From contig NZ_QUDO01000005.1 in the NCBI RefSeq assembly GCF_003477525.1, forward strand, positions 62,001-126,000: DNA of 64,000 bases, read 5' to 3'. Within the stretch, counting starts at the first letter, position 1. Each line of letters starts with the position of its first letter. The stretch comes from Ruminococcus sp. AF41-9 (GTDB lineage: Bacteria; Bacillota; Clostridia; Lachnospirales; Lachnospiraceae). The translations under genes and the position numbers were made by a program. The notes beneath the pieces are model-generated. The model was not told where the DNA came from, searched no databases, and saw nothing but the letters and a program-made list of their open reading frames with translations. Positions 9,241 through 17,023 of the stretch are shown here, piece after piece.

Positions 9241-10356
9241 TACTTGGCTATCAGCAAGATAGTTTATTCCCATACGATACAGATTCATAGCTCCAATACG
9301 GTCATCATTAGACGTATAACCGCAGTTTTTGCAAGTAAACAAATGTATTTTCTTATTACGATTAGACTTTTCAGTATGTCCACAAGCAGGACAGCATTGA
9401 CTGGTATAACGAGGATCCACCTTTATTACAGAAGATTGATTCTGCTTCGCTTTGTAAATCAGCTTCTGTTCAAGGTCATAAAAAGACCATGATACAGAAA
9501 CATAGCGGTCTTTTGTTTTGACACGTTCTGTAGCATTGCGAATACCAGTCAAATCTTCTAATACAAAGAGAGTATGCTTTGGATTACCGGTGGCGAGTGC
9601 CTTCGATACCTGATGGTTAATATCCTGCATCCAACGGTTTTCTCGCTGACCAATAGCTTTTAGTCTTCGCCTTGAGGATGGCGTATGTCGCATTTGAAGT
9701 TCTTTACGAAGCCTGGAATAATTAGCCCGTTTCTGTTTAATAGCTTTACCACTGACAAACCCAGACTTATGTTTGCTGTCATAAGTTGCAACAACAAAGT
9801 TAATACCTCTGTCAATGCCTACAACATTACAAATATCAGAAATATTACTTTCTTCAACCTCATAGGTAACTGGTATATGCAGATAGTATTTACCATGTTT
9901 ATTTACAAGTTTGGCAGTACCAAACTTGTAAATAGAATGGTTAAAATACTTAGACATACCCTCAGCAAAATAAGGAAGTTTCACACGACCATTAAGCGTA
10001 TTGACGGAAAAACAGTTTTGAGTTAAAGAATAATCTCTGTTCCAAACCAGGTCGTACTGAGGTTTTTTAAAAGATGGTTTTATCCATTCATTCTGATTTT
10101 CAAGAATGGTCTTATATCTTGCGATAACCGTTTTAAAAACAGACTGCGCCATTTGTGATTTGAGACTGAACTTTTCTCTTAGAGTAGAGTACAAAATTTT
10201 ATTGAGTGAGAACTGCTTTAGGTCATGTGTGCGGAATACATAATCTGAAACATAATTACAGGCATCACAATAAACAGACATTGTTTTATTAAGCAAAACT
10301 TTATCTGTATCAGTTGCAACTATCTGAACTTTTGCAGTTATAGTTATCTGTTCCAT
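9217..10356 (-). CDS. tnpB: TnpB RNA-guided nuclease, IS605 family
   Basis: A 379-residue TnpB. The RuvC-type catalytic residues are all visible: Asp in VGIDRGINFVVATYD, Glu in FVLEDLTG and Asp in SNDDRIGAMNL. The zinc ribbon CCPACGH...CKNCGY lies between the last two. The start at 10356 (MEQITITAK) has AGGAG 8 bases upstream; an ATG 18 bases earlier overlaps that site. Length is normal for active TnpB and no frame damage is seen. Known TnpBs cut DNA next to a transposon-specific TAM under guide RNA control and help retain the element. It is divergent from tnpA. Confidence 0.95.
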   Translation of the reverse strand: MEQITITAKVQIVATDTDKVLLNKTMSVYCDACNYVSDYVFRTHDLKQFSLNKILYSTLREKFSLKSQMAQSVFKTVIARYKTILENQNEWIKPSFKKPQYDLVWNRDYSLTQNCFSVNTLNGRVKLPYFAEGMSKYFNHSIYKFGTAKLVNKHGKYYLHIPVTYEVEESNISDICNVVGIDRGINFVVATYDSKHKSGFVSGKAIKQKRANYSRLRKELQMRHTPSSRRRLKAIGQRENRWMQDINHQVSKALATGNPKHTLFVLEDLTGIRNATERVKTKDRYVSVSWSFYDLEQKLIYKAKQNQSSVIKVDPRYTSQCCPACGHTEKSNRNKKIHLFTCKNCGYTSNDDRIGAMNLYRMGINYLADSQVPNTVVAE

Positions 10357-10373
10357 AAAATTTACTCCTCTCA

Positions 10374-10421
10374 TTGACGCTTCACTAGCAATAGTGTATA
10401 CTAATAATTAGTGAATGTCAA
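10374..10421. promoter_or_regulatory. overlapping face-to-face promoters for tnpA and tnpB
   Basis: Plus strand (tnpA): TTGACG at 10374-10379, 17-base spacer, TATACT at 10397-10402. Minus strand (tnpB): TTGACA at 10416-10421, 17-base spacer, TACACT at 10393-10398. The two -10 boxes overlap, so RNA polymerase probably cannot occupy both at once. Confidence 0.75.
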
Positions 10422-10440
10422 TAACTATCAGAGGTGATTT

Positions 10441-10845
10441 ATGGATAATAGATATAATCGTCATAACAGACGAAAATACAGTCTGAAAGTACATATAGTT
10501 CTTGTAACCAAATACCGCAAACAACTACTACAAGGCTCTATTGCTGATGATGTGAAACAAAAGATTCTCGATATAGCTAATACTCGTGGCTACGAAATAA
10601 TTGCTATGGAAACAGACAAAGACCATATGCATTTTTTGTTAAGTTATGATGCAACGGATAGAGTATGCGACATTGTTAAAATTGTAAAGCAGGAAACAAC
10701 ATACTACTTATGGCAAAAGTATAATTCGGTCTTATCAAAACAGTATTGGAAGAAAAAAATATTTTGGTCAGATGTTTATTTTGCTTGTAGCATTGGAGAA
10801 GTGTCATCAGCAACTATACAAAAATATATTGAGAGTCGGGGATAA
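10441..10845 (+). CDS. tnpA: IS200/IS605 family transposase TnpA (Y1 HUH)
   Basis: A 134-residue single-strand transposase. The HUH metal-binding motif is HMHFLL (about residue 63) and the catalytic Tyr is in the C-terminal helix (TIQKYIESRG). VLVTKYRKQLL near the N-terminus is typical of the family. GAGGTG lies 4 bases before the ATG. Length and motifs are those of an intact enzyme. Confidence 0.95.
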   Translation: MDNRYNRHNRRKYSLKVHIVLVTKYRKQLLQGSIADDVKQKILDIANTRGYEIIAMETDKDHMHFLLSYDATDRVCDIVKIVKQETTYYLWQKYNSVLSKQYWKKKIFWSDVYFACSIGEVSSATIQKYIESRG

Positions 10846-10923
10846 TAGATAACGATTTACAAAGCTCCTCCCACCGCCTAAAGGCAGTGGTTTTCCGCCC
10901 ATGACAAACGAAAGGATTTATTT

Positions 10924-11365
10924 ATGAAACAGGAACCGATCGCATCCATCTCAAAGCTTGTACCGGCCTGTGGATTAGCGGAATTCAGACGAGCCATGGT
11001 AACCATACCTGCGATAGCTGCCAGAAGCCCTGCCATGCACCGATCGCAATACCTGTAATCAGCATAACCAGCATTGTAAGATAAGGATTCATATTATTGA
11101 GAACCATCATCTTACCGCCAACAGCAGCCACAAAACATACAACCGAACCAACAGAAAGGTCGATATTACCACCGGTTAAAATACAGAACAACATACCGGT
11201 TGCAAGAATAAATACACAAGCATTCTGCGCTACAAGGTTATTCACGTTCTGCGGCAGAAGCATAACACCCTTGGTGTTCACTGTAAACATGATGACTACC
11301 AGAACCAGTACGATCACCATAGTATATTTCTTTAATACCTCTGAAAAACTAAGCTTTTTCTCCAT
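10924..11365 (-). pseudogene. N-terminal part of a GguB/MglC-like sugar permease, internally deleted
   Basis: From 11365 (MEKKLSFSEV) about 115 residues match the first half of a monosaccharide ABC permease, including GGNIDLSVGSVVCFVAA and GIAIGAWQGFW. At 11021-11030 the reading jumps to a late segment in another frame (LLAAIAGMVTMARLNSANPQAG, then FEMDAIGSC) that leads to the IS. The missing middle is roughly 115-170 residues judged against family length. The word GGGCTTCTGG at the junction fits both sides, suggesting deletion between short repeats. The product cannot be functional. Confidence 0.88.
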
Positions 11366-11432
11366 CTTCCTTACGCTCCTTTTCCTGATTTCACGATCTG
11401 GACATGGTTGGCAAGAAACAAGACATTTCGGG

Positions 11433-11468
11433 CAAAACAAAAAATGCCCTGTATGCAACAGGACATTT
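11433..11468 (-). terminator. terminator or processing hairpin after the sugar-binding-protein remnant
   Basis: Stem AAATGCCCTGT (11442-11452) pairs with ACAGGACATTT (11458-11468). On the minus strand it is followed by TTTGTTTTG. In intact operons of this type such a hairpin often separates the binding protein gene from the ATPase and permease genes. Confidence 0.75.
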
Positions 11469-11547
11469 TTGCGACAAAATTGTGCTAGTCAGATGTGCTG
11501 ATGTGCCGGCAGATGATTGTTCCCGGTACATCAGTATAAAGTATATG

Positions 11548-11859
11548 CTAATTATAATCCGCATTCAGATAAACTTCATCCCTGCGGTGAAATCCTCCGT
11601 CTATGATCACCTCATCAATATTTTCCATGGTCACGGCTGTAGGCTCCAGAATCCTTGCCGGAATCTCATAGGTTCCATCGTTTACCTTCTCTGTGACACC
11701 CTCCAGTTCCGAAACCTCTTTTCCACTTCCGATCTCCACCGCATACTTTGCAGCTTCCCTTGCCAGACCCTCATAATAGGACTCTCCCGTCATATAAAAA
11801 ACCACCAAAATACATACTGCTGCCAGAAAGACAAACAGATTCGTCCGATTCTTTCTCAT
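11548..11859 (-). pseudogene. remnant of a ChvE/XylF-type sugar-binding protein
   Basis: A 103-residue ORF with GGAG upstream of ATG at 11859. It starts with a positively charged membrane or signal segment (NLFVFLAAVCILVVFYMTG). It then passes directly into sequence that resembles only the extreme C-terminus of ChvE/XylF-type binding proteins (VNDGTYEIPARILEP, then TAVTMENIDEVIIDGGFH). A full protein would have about 330 residues, so roughly 250 seem to be missing. It lacks a lipobox Cys. A genuine small membrane protein is a less likely alternative. Confidence 0.6.
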
Positions 11860-12094
11860 TCTTCTCTCCATATATTATTTACTGTATCTTTTGCTGCCTC
11901 TCTCACTGCCATAGACAATCGTCCATGTCAATCACATCCGGACAGAACAAAATCTCTGCTTCCTGCCCGATTCCGTTACATACCGTATCCATTATACAAT
12001 AAATCGGTATGTTTTGCTTTCTTTTTTTCATATACTATAGCAGAGTGTTACTGTTTACACATACCACTGTTCCTGCCATTTTCCCCCAGACTTA

Positions 12095-12196
12095 ATTATA
12101 GCGATCCTCTAAAATAACGCATCTTAATTCAGTCCATCAGAGGGTGAAATCCTGCTGAACTGTCTTAAATGCATTATTTACGAGGATTGCTATAAT
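12095..12196. repeat. 102-bp inverted repeat, MITE-like
   Basis: The ends are ATTATAGC and GCTATAAT, and the arms match imperfectly inward over about 40 bp (TTATAGCGATCCTC against TTATAGCAATCCTC). Similar half sequences occur at 676, 26491 and, more weakly, 58717. It ends 21 bases before the deacetylase start. It is the main content of the 358-bp gap 11860-12217; no clear promoter was found in the rest. Confidence 0.75.
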
Positions 12197-12217
12197 ACAT
12201 AAGGAGTATCTCTTATC

Positions 12218-13015
12218 ATGAATATTATAAAACGAATCCTGATTTTTGCTCTGTCATCCTGCATAATTTTATCCCTCTTTCTCTCAGATACAGGCAGACG
12301 AACCCGCTTTCTCACCACACTCGCAGGTCCCGGCATGCTCTCACTGGTCAGCCAGTCCCTGAATATCCCTCCGCAAAATACTGCCTTACTCCTGAAAAAT
12401 CCTGCAACCCCCTCATCCACTTCAAAAATCAAAGACATAACAACTATCTCTGCAAAAGAATCGCCCAGGATCGCCCTCACCTTCGATGACGGTCCCAACG
12501 CAACCTACACGCCTCTCCTTCTGGACGGCCTGCGGGAACGAAACATCCATGCCTCTTTCTTCCTTGTCGGAGAAAACATCGAAGGAAATGAAGGCATCCT
12601 TCAGCAGATGCAAAAGGACGGCCACCTGATCGGCAATCACACCTGGGATCACGTCCAGCTTGACAAAATCTCTGTCCCAAAGGCCCGCCTGGAAATCGAA
12701 AAAACAAACAACCGCATCTACGAAGTCACTGGCACCTACCCCTCCTACGTCCGTCCACCCTTCGGTGCATGGATCAAAGACATGGAACTCTCCGTCACCA
12801 TGCTCCCCGTCTTCTGGGACGTGGACACCCTGGACTGGAAAAGCAAAAGCATCCCCAGCATCCTCTCCATTGCAGAAAAAGAAGTCCACGACGGCTCCAT
12901 CATCCTGATGCACGACGGCTACCAGACTTCCGTAGATGCAGCCTTGCAGATTGCAGATATTTTTACCCGAAAAGGCTACACCTTCGTTACCGCAGACCAG
13001 CTCCTGGTCACATAA
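12218..13015 (+). CDS. polysaccharide deacetylase (NodB domain)
   Basis: A 265-residue carbohydrate esterase family 4 protein with an N-terminal membrane or signal segment (LIFALSSCIILSLFLSDTG). NodB motifs are in order: TFDDGPN (two Asp), NHTWDH (metal His), RPPFGAW, WDVDTLDWK and ILMHDGY. It probably removes acetyl groups from a surface polysaccharide or peptidoglycan outside the membrane. AAGGAG lies 11 bases before the ATG. Confidence 0.93.
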   Translation: MNIIKRILIFALSSCIILSLFLSDTGRRTRFLTTLAGPGMLSLVSQSLNIPPQNTALLLKNPATPSSTSKIKDITTISAKESPRIALTFDDGPNATYTPLLLDGLRERNIHASFFLVGENIEGNEGILQQMQKDGHLIGNHTWDHVQLDKISVPKARLEIEKTNNRIYEVTGTYPSYVRPPFGAWIKDMELSVTMLPVFWDVDTLDWKSKSIPSILSIAEKEVHDGSIILMHDGYQTSVDAALQIADIFTRKGYTFVTADQLLVT

Positions 13016-13020
13016 AAGAT

Positions 13021-13049
13021 TTGCTTTTTCCTGCCCGATTCGTTATACT
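13021..13049 (+). promoter_or_regulatory. promoter for the YesL-like gene
   Basis: TTGCTT (13021-13026), 17-base spacer, TATACT (13044-13049). It lies just after the deacetylase stop and 180 bp before the YesL-like gene. Confidence 0.65.
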
Positions 13050-13132
13050 AGTATATAAACCTTGCGCAAATTTTCCGTGACAGGACCGTTCACAGTTTAT
13101 ATCAGCAATTCACTTTACCATAACAATCCCGG

Positions 13133-13173
13133 TCAAGCGGATAAAAGCATCCGCTTCGCTGCTTGCTCATAAC
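13133..13173. repeat. hairpin repeat, copy 1 of a 25-bp sequence
   Basis: AAGCGGAT and ATCCGCTT flank AAAAGC, forming an 8-bp stem. The 25 bases at 13137-13161 recur exactly at 35105-35129, in another intergenic region. Confidence 0.75.
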
Positions 13174-13227
13174 CGAATTACTGCTGCGCATCAATCACAC
13201 TATATCTACAAAGGAGTATCCTAACGA

Positions 13228-14013
13228 ATGGACAGATTTTTTAACATGGACAACAAATTCTTCACCGTCATGGGACGCGTGGCTGACCTCATTATGCTCA
13301 ATGTGGTCTTTCTGATCTGTTGTCTCCCCATCGTAACTATCGGTGCGTCACTGACCGCACTCCACTATGTCACCCTGAAAATGGCCCGCAATGAAGAATC
13401 CTATATCATCAAAAGTTTTTTCAAGTCCTTTAAACAGAACTTCAAACAGGCAACCATCATCAACCTGATCATGCTTGCAGTCGGAGCTGTTCTCTACCTT
13501 GACCTGAACATCGTCAGCAATATGACAGGTTCCATATCACAGGTACTGTACATTCTTCTCATTGCACTCGGCTTCCTGTACCTGATCATTTTCCTTTACA
13601 TCTATCCGGTACTTGCCAAATTTTATAACCCCATCAAAAATACCTTCCGCAATGCCCTCCTGATGGCAATCCGCCACCTTCCATACACCATTCTGATGGC
13701 AGTCATCACGATCGCACCTGCAGCCGTATTTCTGATTCAGAGTTTCCGTGTACAGTCAACTGTGATCATGCTGCTGATCCTGATGGGATTTGCACTGGAA
13801 GCATTTATCAACGGACATTTCCTGGTAAAAATCTTCGATAACTACATCCCGAAAGATGCAGCCACAGAAGAAACCACAGACACTGCAGCCATAGCTGAAA
13901 ATAATATTCCTGCATCTGCCGAAACAACAGCCACAGCAGAGGAACCCGGCACACCGGCAGATACCGCAGTCTCAGAAACCGACTCAGAAACTACTCACAA
14001 TACCAACGCATAA
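13228..14013 (+). CDS. YesL-like DUF624 membrane protein
   Basis: A 261-residue protein with about five to six hydrophobic segments, starting MDRFFNMDNKFFTVMGRVADLIMLN, a typical DUF624/YesL beginning. YesL-type proteins are often found with carbohydrate transport genes, but their role is unknown. The last 50 residues form a Thr/Ala/Glu-rich low-complexity tail. AAAGGAG precedes the start by 10 bases. Confidence 0.85.
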   Translation: MDRFFNMDNKFFTVMGRVADLIMLNVVFLICCLPIVTIGASLTALHYVTLKMARNEESYIIKSFFKSFKQNFKQATIINLIMLAVGAVLYLDLNIVSNMTGSISQVLYILLIALGFLYLIIFLYIYPVLAKFYNPIKNTFRNALLMAIRHLPYTILMAVITIAPAAVFLIQSFRVQSTVIMLLILMGFALEAFINGHFLVKIFDNYIPKDAATEETTDTAAIAENNIPASAETTATAEEPGTPADTAVSETDSETTHNTNA

Positions 14014-14032
14014 CCAGTATGCCAGCAGGCAC

Positions 14033-14989
14033 ATGAGCCTGAAAAATAATATGACACAACCTATAACAAAATGGGGAGAAAAACCCTACCACTCTCTCGA
14101 CTATATGTTAAGAGAACGCTTCGGCGAAAAAGTTTACAAAGTCACACTAAACGGCGGCATGTCCTGTCCCAACCGTGACGGCAGGATCGGAACCCACGGC
14201 TGCATCTTCTGTAGCGCAGGAGGCAGCGGTGACTTCGCCGCAGACGCGGCACTTTCCATCACTGACCAGATTGAAAGCCAGATTGCCATTCTCTCACAGA
14301 AAAGACCGATACACAAATATATCGCCTATTTTCAGGCATATACAAACACTTACGCTCCGGTCGACTATCTGGAGAAAATTTTCACAGAAGCAATCTCTCA
14401 TCCTAAAGTGGTCGCACTTTCCATCGGCACCAGACCCGACTGCCTCAGCCCGGAAATCGTCGAACTTTTGTCCCGCCTGAACAGTCAGAAACCCGTGTGG
14501 GTCGAACTCGGACTCCAGACCATCCACGAATCCACAGCCCGCTACATCCGCAGAGGATACCCTCTCTCATGTTTTCATGAGGCAGTCACCAATCTGCGGC
14601 GCGAAGGCATAGAAGTGATCGTCCACACTATCCTCGGTCTGCCCGGTGAGAGCAGTGAGGACATCCTTGCGACCATGAAATACCTGAACCAGATGGACAT
14701 CCAGGGAATCAAACTTCAGTTACTCCACGTTCTTCATGGCACCGACCTGGCGACGGATTACAGAAACGGACTGTTCCGCACTTACGAAAGGGAGGAATAT
14801 CTTTCCCTTCTCATCGACTGCCTCGAACATCTCCGTCCCGACATTGTGATTCACCGCATCACCGGAGACGGTCCCAAAGACCTGCTGATCGCCCCACTCT
14901 GGGCCAGCCGCAAACGCGAAGTCCTCAATCTCCTGCACCATCGCATGAAAGAAGGACAACACTATCAGGGAAAGCTTTATACCATATAA
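14033..14989 (+). CDS. TIGR01212-type radical SAM protein (YhcC family)
   Basis: A 318-residue radical SAM protein. The cluster-binding cysteines are spaced as in the YhcC family: CPNRDGRIGTHGCIFC near residue 45. Later motifs LGLQTIHESTARYIRRGY and HTILGLPGES are typical of the barrel. The substrate is unknown. The start is not firmly fixed: 14033 has only a weak site, and the internal ATG at 14051 is an alternative. Confidence 0.87.
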   Translation: MSLKNNMTQPITKWGEKPYHSLDYMLRERFGEKVYKVTLNGGMSCPNRDGRIGTHGCIFCSAGGSGDFAADAALSITDQIESQIAILSQKRPIHKYIAYFQAYTNTYAPVDYLEKIFTEAISHPKVVALSIGTRPDCLSPEIVELLSRLNSQKPVWVELGLQTIHESTARYIRRGYPLSCFHEAVTNLRREGIEVIVHTILGLPGESSEDILATMKYLNQMDIQGIKLQLLHVLHGTDLATDYRNGLFRTYEREEYLSLLIDCLEHLRPDIVIHRITGDGPKDLLIAPLWASRKREVLNLLHHRMKEGQHYQGKLYTI

Positions 14990-15044
14990 GCCGTTTTTAC
15001 CAACGCCTCATCCAACCCTGTTATTTAAAGGAGGGAAAACAACA

Positions 15045-15557
15045 TTGTCAACACCATTCACTATTTACAAATTAATCGTGTTATACATGCTTCAGAATAC
15101 AGAAGATACTCTGACCAATTCACAGATCTCAGAGTTCATCCTGGACCGGGAATACACCAACTATTTTCATCTGCAGCAGGCAATCTCCGAGCTGGTAGAG
15201 GCAGATCTGATCAGTATGGATATCCGTTCCAACACCTCACACTACCGTATCACTGAAGACGGCAGAAAAACCCTCTCCTTTTTCCAGCAGGATGTTTCTT
15301 CTGAAATCAAAAAAGAAGTCAAAGAATACCTGAAATCCACCGGATTCAAAGCCCAGGAGCGAATCGTCACTCCTGCCGACTACTATATCACCAAACAGGG
15401 AACCTACTCCGTAAGATGCCAGCTCATCGAAAAAGGAAACTCCCTCATCGACCTGAACATCGCCGCTCCCAGCCTGGAAGCGGCACAGTCCATCTGTAAA
15501 AAATGGTCCACCCATTACCAGGAAATCTACGCAAAAATAATGGAGGAGCTTTTATAA
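15045..15557 (+). CDS. DUF4364 family protein (winged-helix)
   Basis: A 170-residue protein starting at TTG (15045), chosen because AAAGGAGGG lies 9 bases upstream and no in-frame ATG fits. It begins STPFTIYKLIVLYMLQ and continues with a winged-helix-like region (LTNSQISEFILDREYTNYFHL). DUF4364 is typical of Clostridia and its function is not established. A hairpin at 15543-15567 (GGAGG with CCTCC) overlaps the stop and may end the transcript. Confidence 0.85.
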   Translation: MSTPFTIYKLIVLYMLQNTEDTLTNSQISEFILDREYTNYFHLQQAISELVEADLISMDIRSNTSHYRITEDGRKTLSFFQQDVSSEIKKEVKEYLKSTGFKAQERIVTPADYYITKQGTYSVRCQLIEKGNSLIDLNIAAPSLEAAQSICKKWSTHYQEIYAKIMEELL

Positions 15558-15589
15558 AGCCCCTCCTTCTCTATACCCTCTGCACAATC

Positions 15590-15618
15590 TTTACAAAGAT
15601 TCCCGGATACGTTATACT
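15590..15618 (+). promoter_or_regulatory. rarA promoter
   Basis: TTTACA (15590-15595), 17-base spacer, TATACT (15613-15618), about 60 bp before the rarA start. Confidence 0.75.
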
Positions 15619-15676
15619 AAAACAAATATATGTTCTTATATTTATCACCAGTATTTAATTATTTATGGAGAAAATT

Positions 15677-16999
15677 ATGGATTTATTTGAATACGCAAAA
15701 TCAAAAACACTGGATCAGGAGTCCCCTCTTGCATCCAGACTGCGCCCGACCACACTTGACGAAGTCGTAGGCCAGCAGCACATCATCGGAAAAAACACCT
15801 TACTCTACAGAGCTATCAAAGCAGATAAACTGACCTCCGTCATCTTCTACGGACCACCCGGAACAGGAAAAACAACACTCGCCAAAGTCATTGCCAACAC
15901 CACAAGCGCAGAATTTACCCAGATCAACGCCACCGTAGCAGGCAAAAAAGACATGGAAGCCGTTGTCAAAGAAGCACAGCAAAACCTCGGCATGTACGGA
16001 AAGAAAACTATTCTCTTCATAGACGAGATTCACCGTTTCAACAAAGGCCAGCAGGACTATCTTCTCCCATTTGTAGAAGACGGAACCATCATCCTCATCG
16101 GTGCAACCACAGAGAATCCATACTTTGAAGTCAACGCCGCTTTAATCTCCCGCTCCATCATCTTCGAACTGAAATCTCTGGAAATTTCCGAAGTCAAAGA
16201 ACTCATCCTCCGCGCAGTCAACGACAAGACAAAAGGAATGGGAAACTACAAAGCAACGATAGACGAAGACGCCCTCGACTTCCTCGCAGACATGGCAGGC
16301 GGTGATGCCAGAAACGCCCTCAATGCAATAGAACTGGGCATCCTCACTACTCCAAGAAGTGAAGACGGACTCATCCATATCACCCTGGACGTCGCCTCCC
16401 AGTGTATCCAGAAACGCATAGTCCGCTACGATAAAAACGGAGATAACCACTATGACATCATCTCCGCCTTCATCAAAAGCATGCGAGGCTCTGACCCTGA
16501 CGCAGCCGTCTACTACCTTGCCAAAATGCTCTACGCCGGAGAAGATGTCAAATTCATTGCCCGAAGAATCATGATCCTCGCCTCCGAAGATATCGGAAAC
16601 GCCGATCCCCAGGCCCTCTGCGTAGCAGTCGCTGCCGCCCAGGCAGTCGAACGCGTCGGCATGCCCGAAGCTCAGATCATCCTCTCCCAGGCAGTCACCT
16701 ACATGGCATGCGCCCCCAAAAGTAACTCCGCAGTAAACGCCATCTTCGCAGCCATGGACTCCGTCAAACGCACCAAAACCACAGTCCCTGCACACCTCCA
16801 GGATGCCCACTACGGCGGACACGAAAAACTGGGCCACGGCATCGGCTACAAATACGCCCACGACTACCCAAACCACTACGTGGACCAGCAATATCTCCCA
16901 TCTGAAATCCAGGGAGAACACTTCTACGAACTAAGCGACATGGGTTATGAAGAAACACTCAAAGAATACCAGAACAAAATCAAAAAAGGCAGCCTCTAA
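15677..16999 (+). CDS. rarA: replication-associated recombination protein A (AAA+ ATPase)
   Basis: A 440-residue RarA/MgsA. Walker A is FYGPPGTGKTTLAK, Walker B is LFIDEIHRF, and sensor 1 is IGATTENPYFEVN. The N-terminal RPTTLDEVVGQQHI is typical. The C-terminal oligomerisation region (YACDYP-like KYAHDYPNHYVDQQYLP) is complete. The protein acts at stalled forks. The start at 15677 is favoured by GGAG with 6-base spacing; the ATG at 15665 overlaps that site. Confidence 0.95.
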   Translation: MDLFEYAKSKTLDQESPLASRLRPTTLDEVVGQQHIIGKNTLLYRAIKADKLTSVIFYGPPGTGKTTLAKVIANTTSAEFTQINATVAGKKDMEAVVKEAQQNLGMYGKKTILFIDEIHRFNKGQQDYLLPFVEDGTIILIGATTENPYFEVNAALISRSIIFELKSLEISEVKELILRAVNDKTKGMGNYKATIDEDALDFLADMAGGDARNALNAIELGILTTPRSEDGLIHITLDVASQCIQKRIVRYDKNGDNHYDIISAFIKSMRGSDPDAAVYYLAKMLYAGEDVKFIARRIMILASEDIGNADPQALCVAVAAAQAVERVGMPEAQIILSQAVTYMACAPKSNSAVNAIFAAMDSVKRTKTTVPAHLQDAHYGGHEKLGHGIGYKYAHDYPNHYVDQQYLPSEIQGEHFYELSDMGYEETLKEYQNKIKKGSL

Positions 17000-17014
17000 A
17001 AAGAGACTGCCTTT
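16982..17014 (-). terminator. terminator shared by rarA and the cytidylate-kinase-like gene
   Basis: Stem AAAGGCAGCCTCT (16985-16997) pairs with AGAGACTGCCTTT (17002-17014). The minus-strand copy is followed by TTTTTT, so it best serves the leftward gene at 17024-17647. It overlaps the end of rarA. Confidence 0.8.
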
Positions 17015-17023
17015 CAATATCCA

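Larger units (their letters stand above)
9068..10923. mobile_element. IS605-type insertion sequence (IS200/IS605 family), complete
   Basis: A 1856-bp element with divergent tnpA (Y1 transposase) and tnpB genes, the IS605 arrangement. Both ends carry subterminal imperfect palindromes: CCCATCACCTAAAGGTAATGGG-like at 9076-9097 and CCACCGCCTAAAGGCAGTGG near 10873. On the minus strand the left end follows TTCAT and the right end finishes in TTGAC, matching the family's cleavage-site style (ISDra2 uses TTGAT and TTGAC). There is no target duplication. Excision restores the permease reading frame exactly, which fixes the boundaries. Confidence 0.92.

Noticed and set aside
12191..12196. TATAAT at the end of the 102-bp inverted repeat as the deacetylase promoter
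   Set aside because: The transcript would start inside the ribosome binding site, and no -35 is present 17 bp upstream.
16142..16921. 259-codon frame opposite rarA
   Set aside because: It is antisense to RarA, Val/Asp/Gly/Cys-rich and lacks a ribosome binding site.
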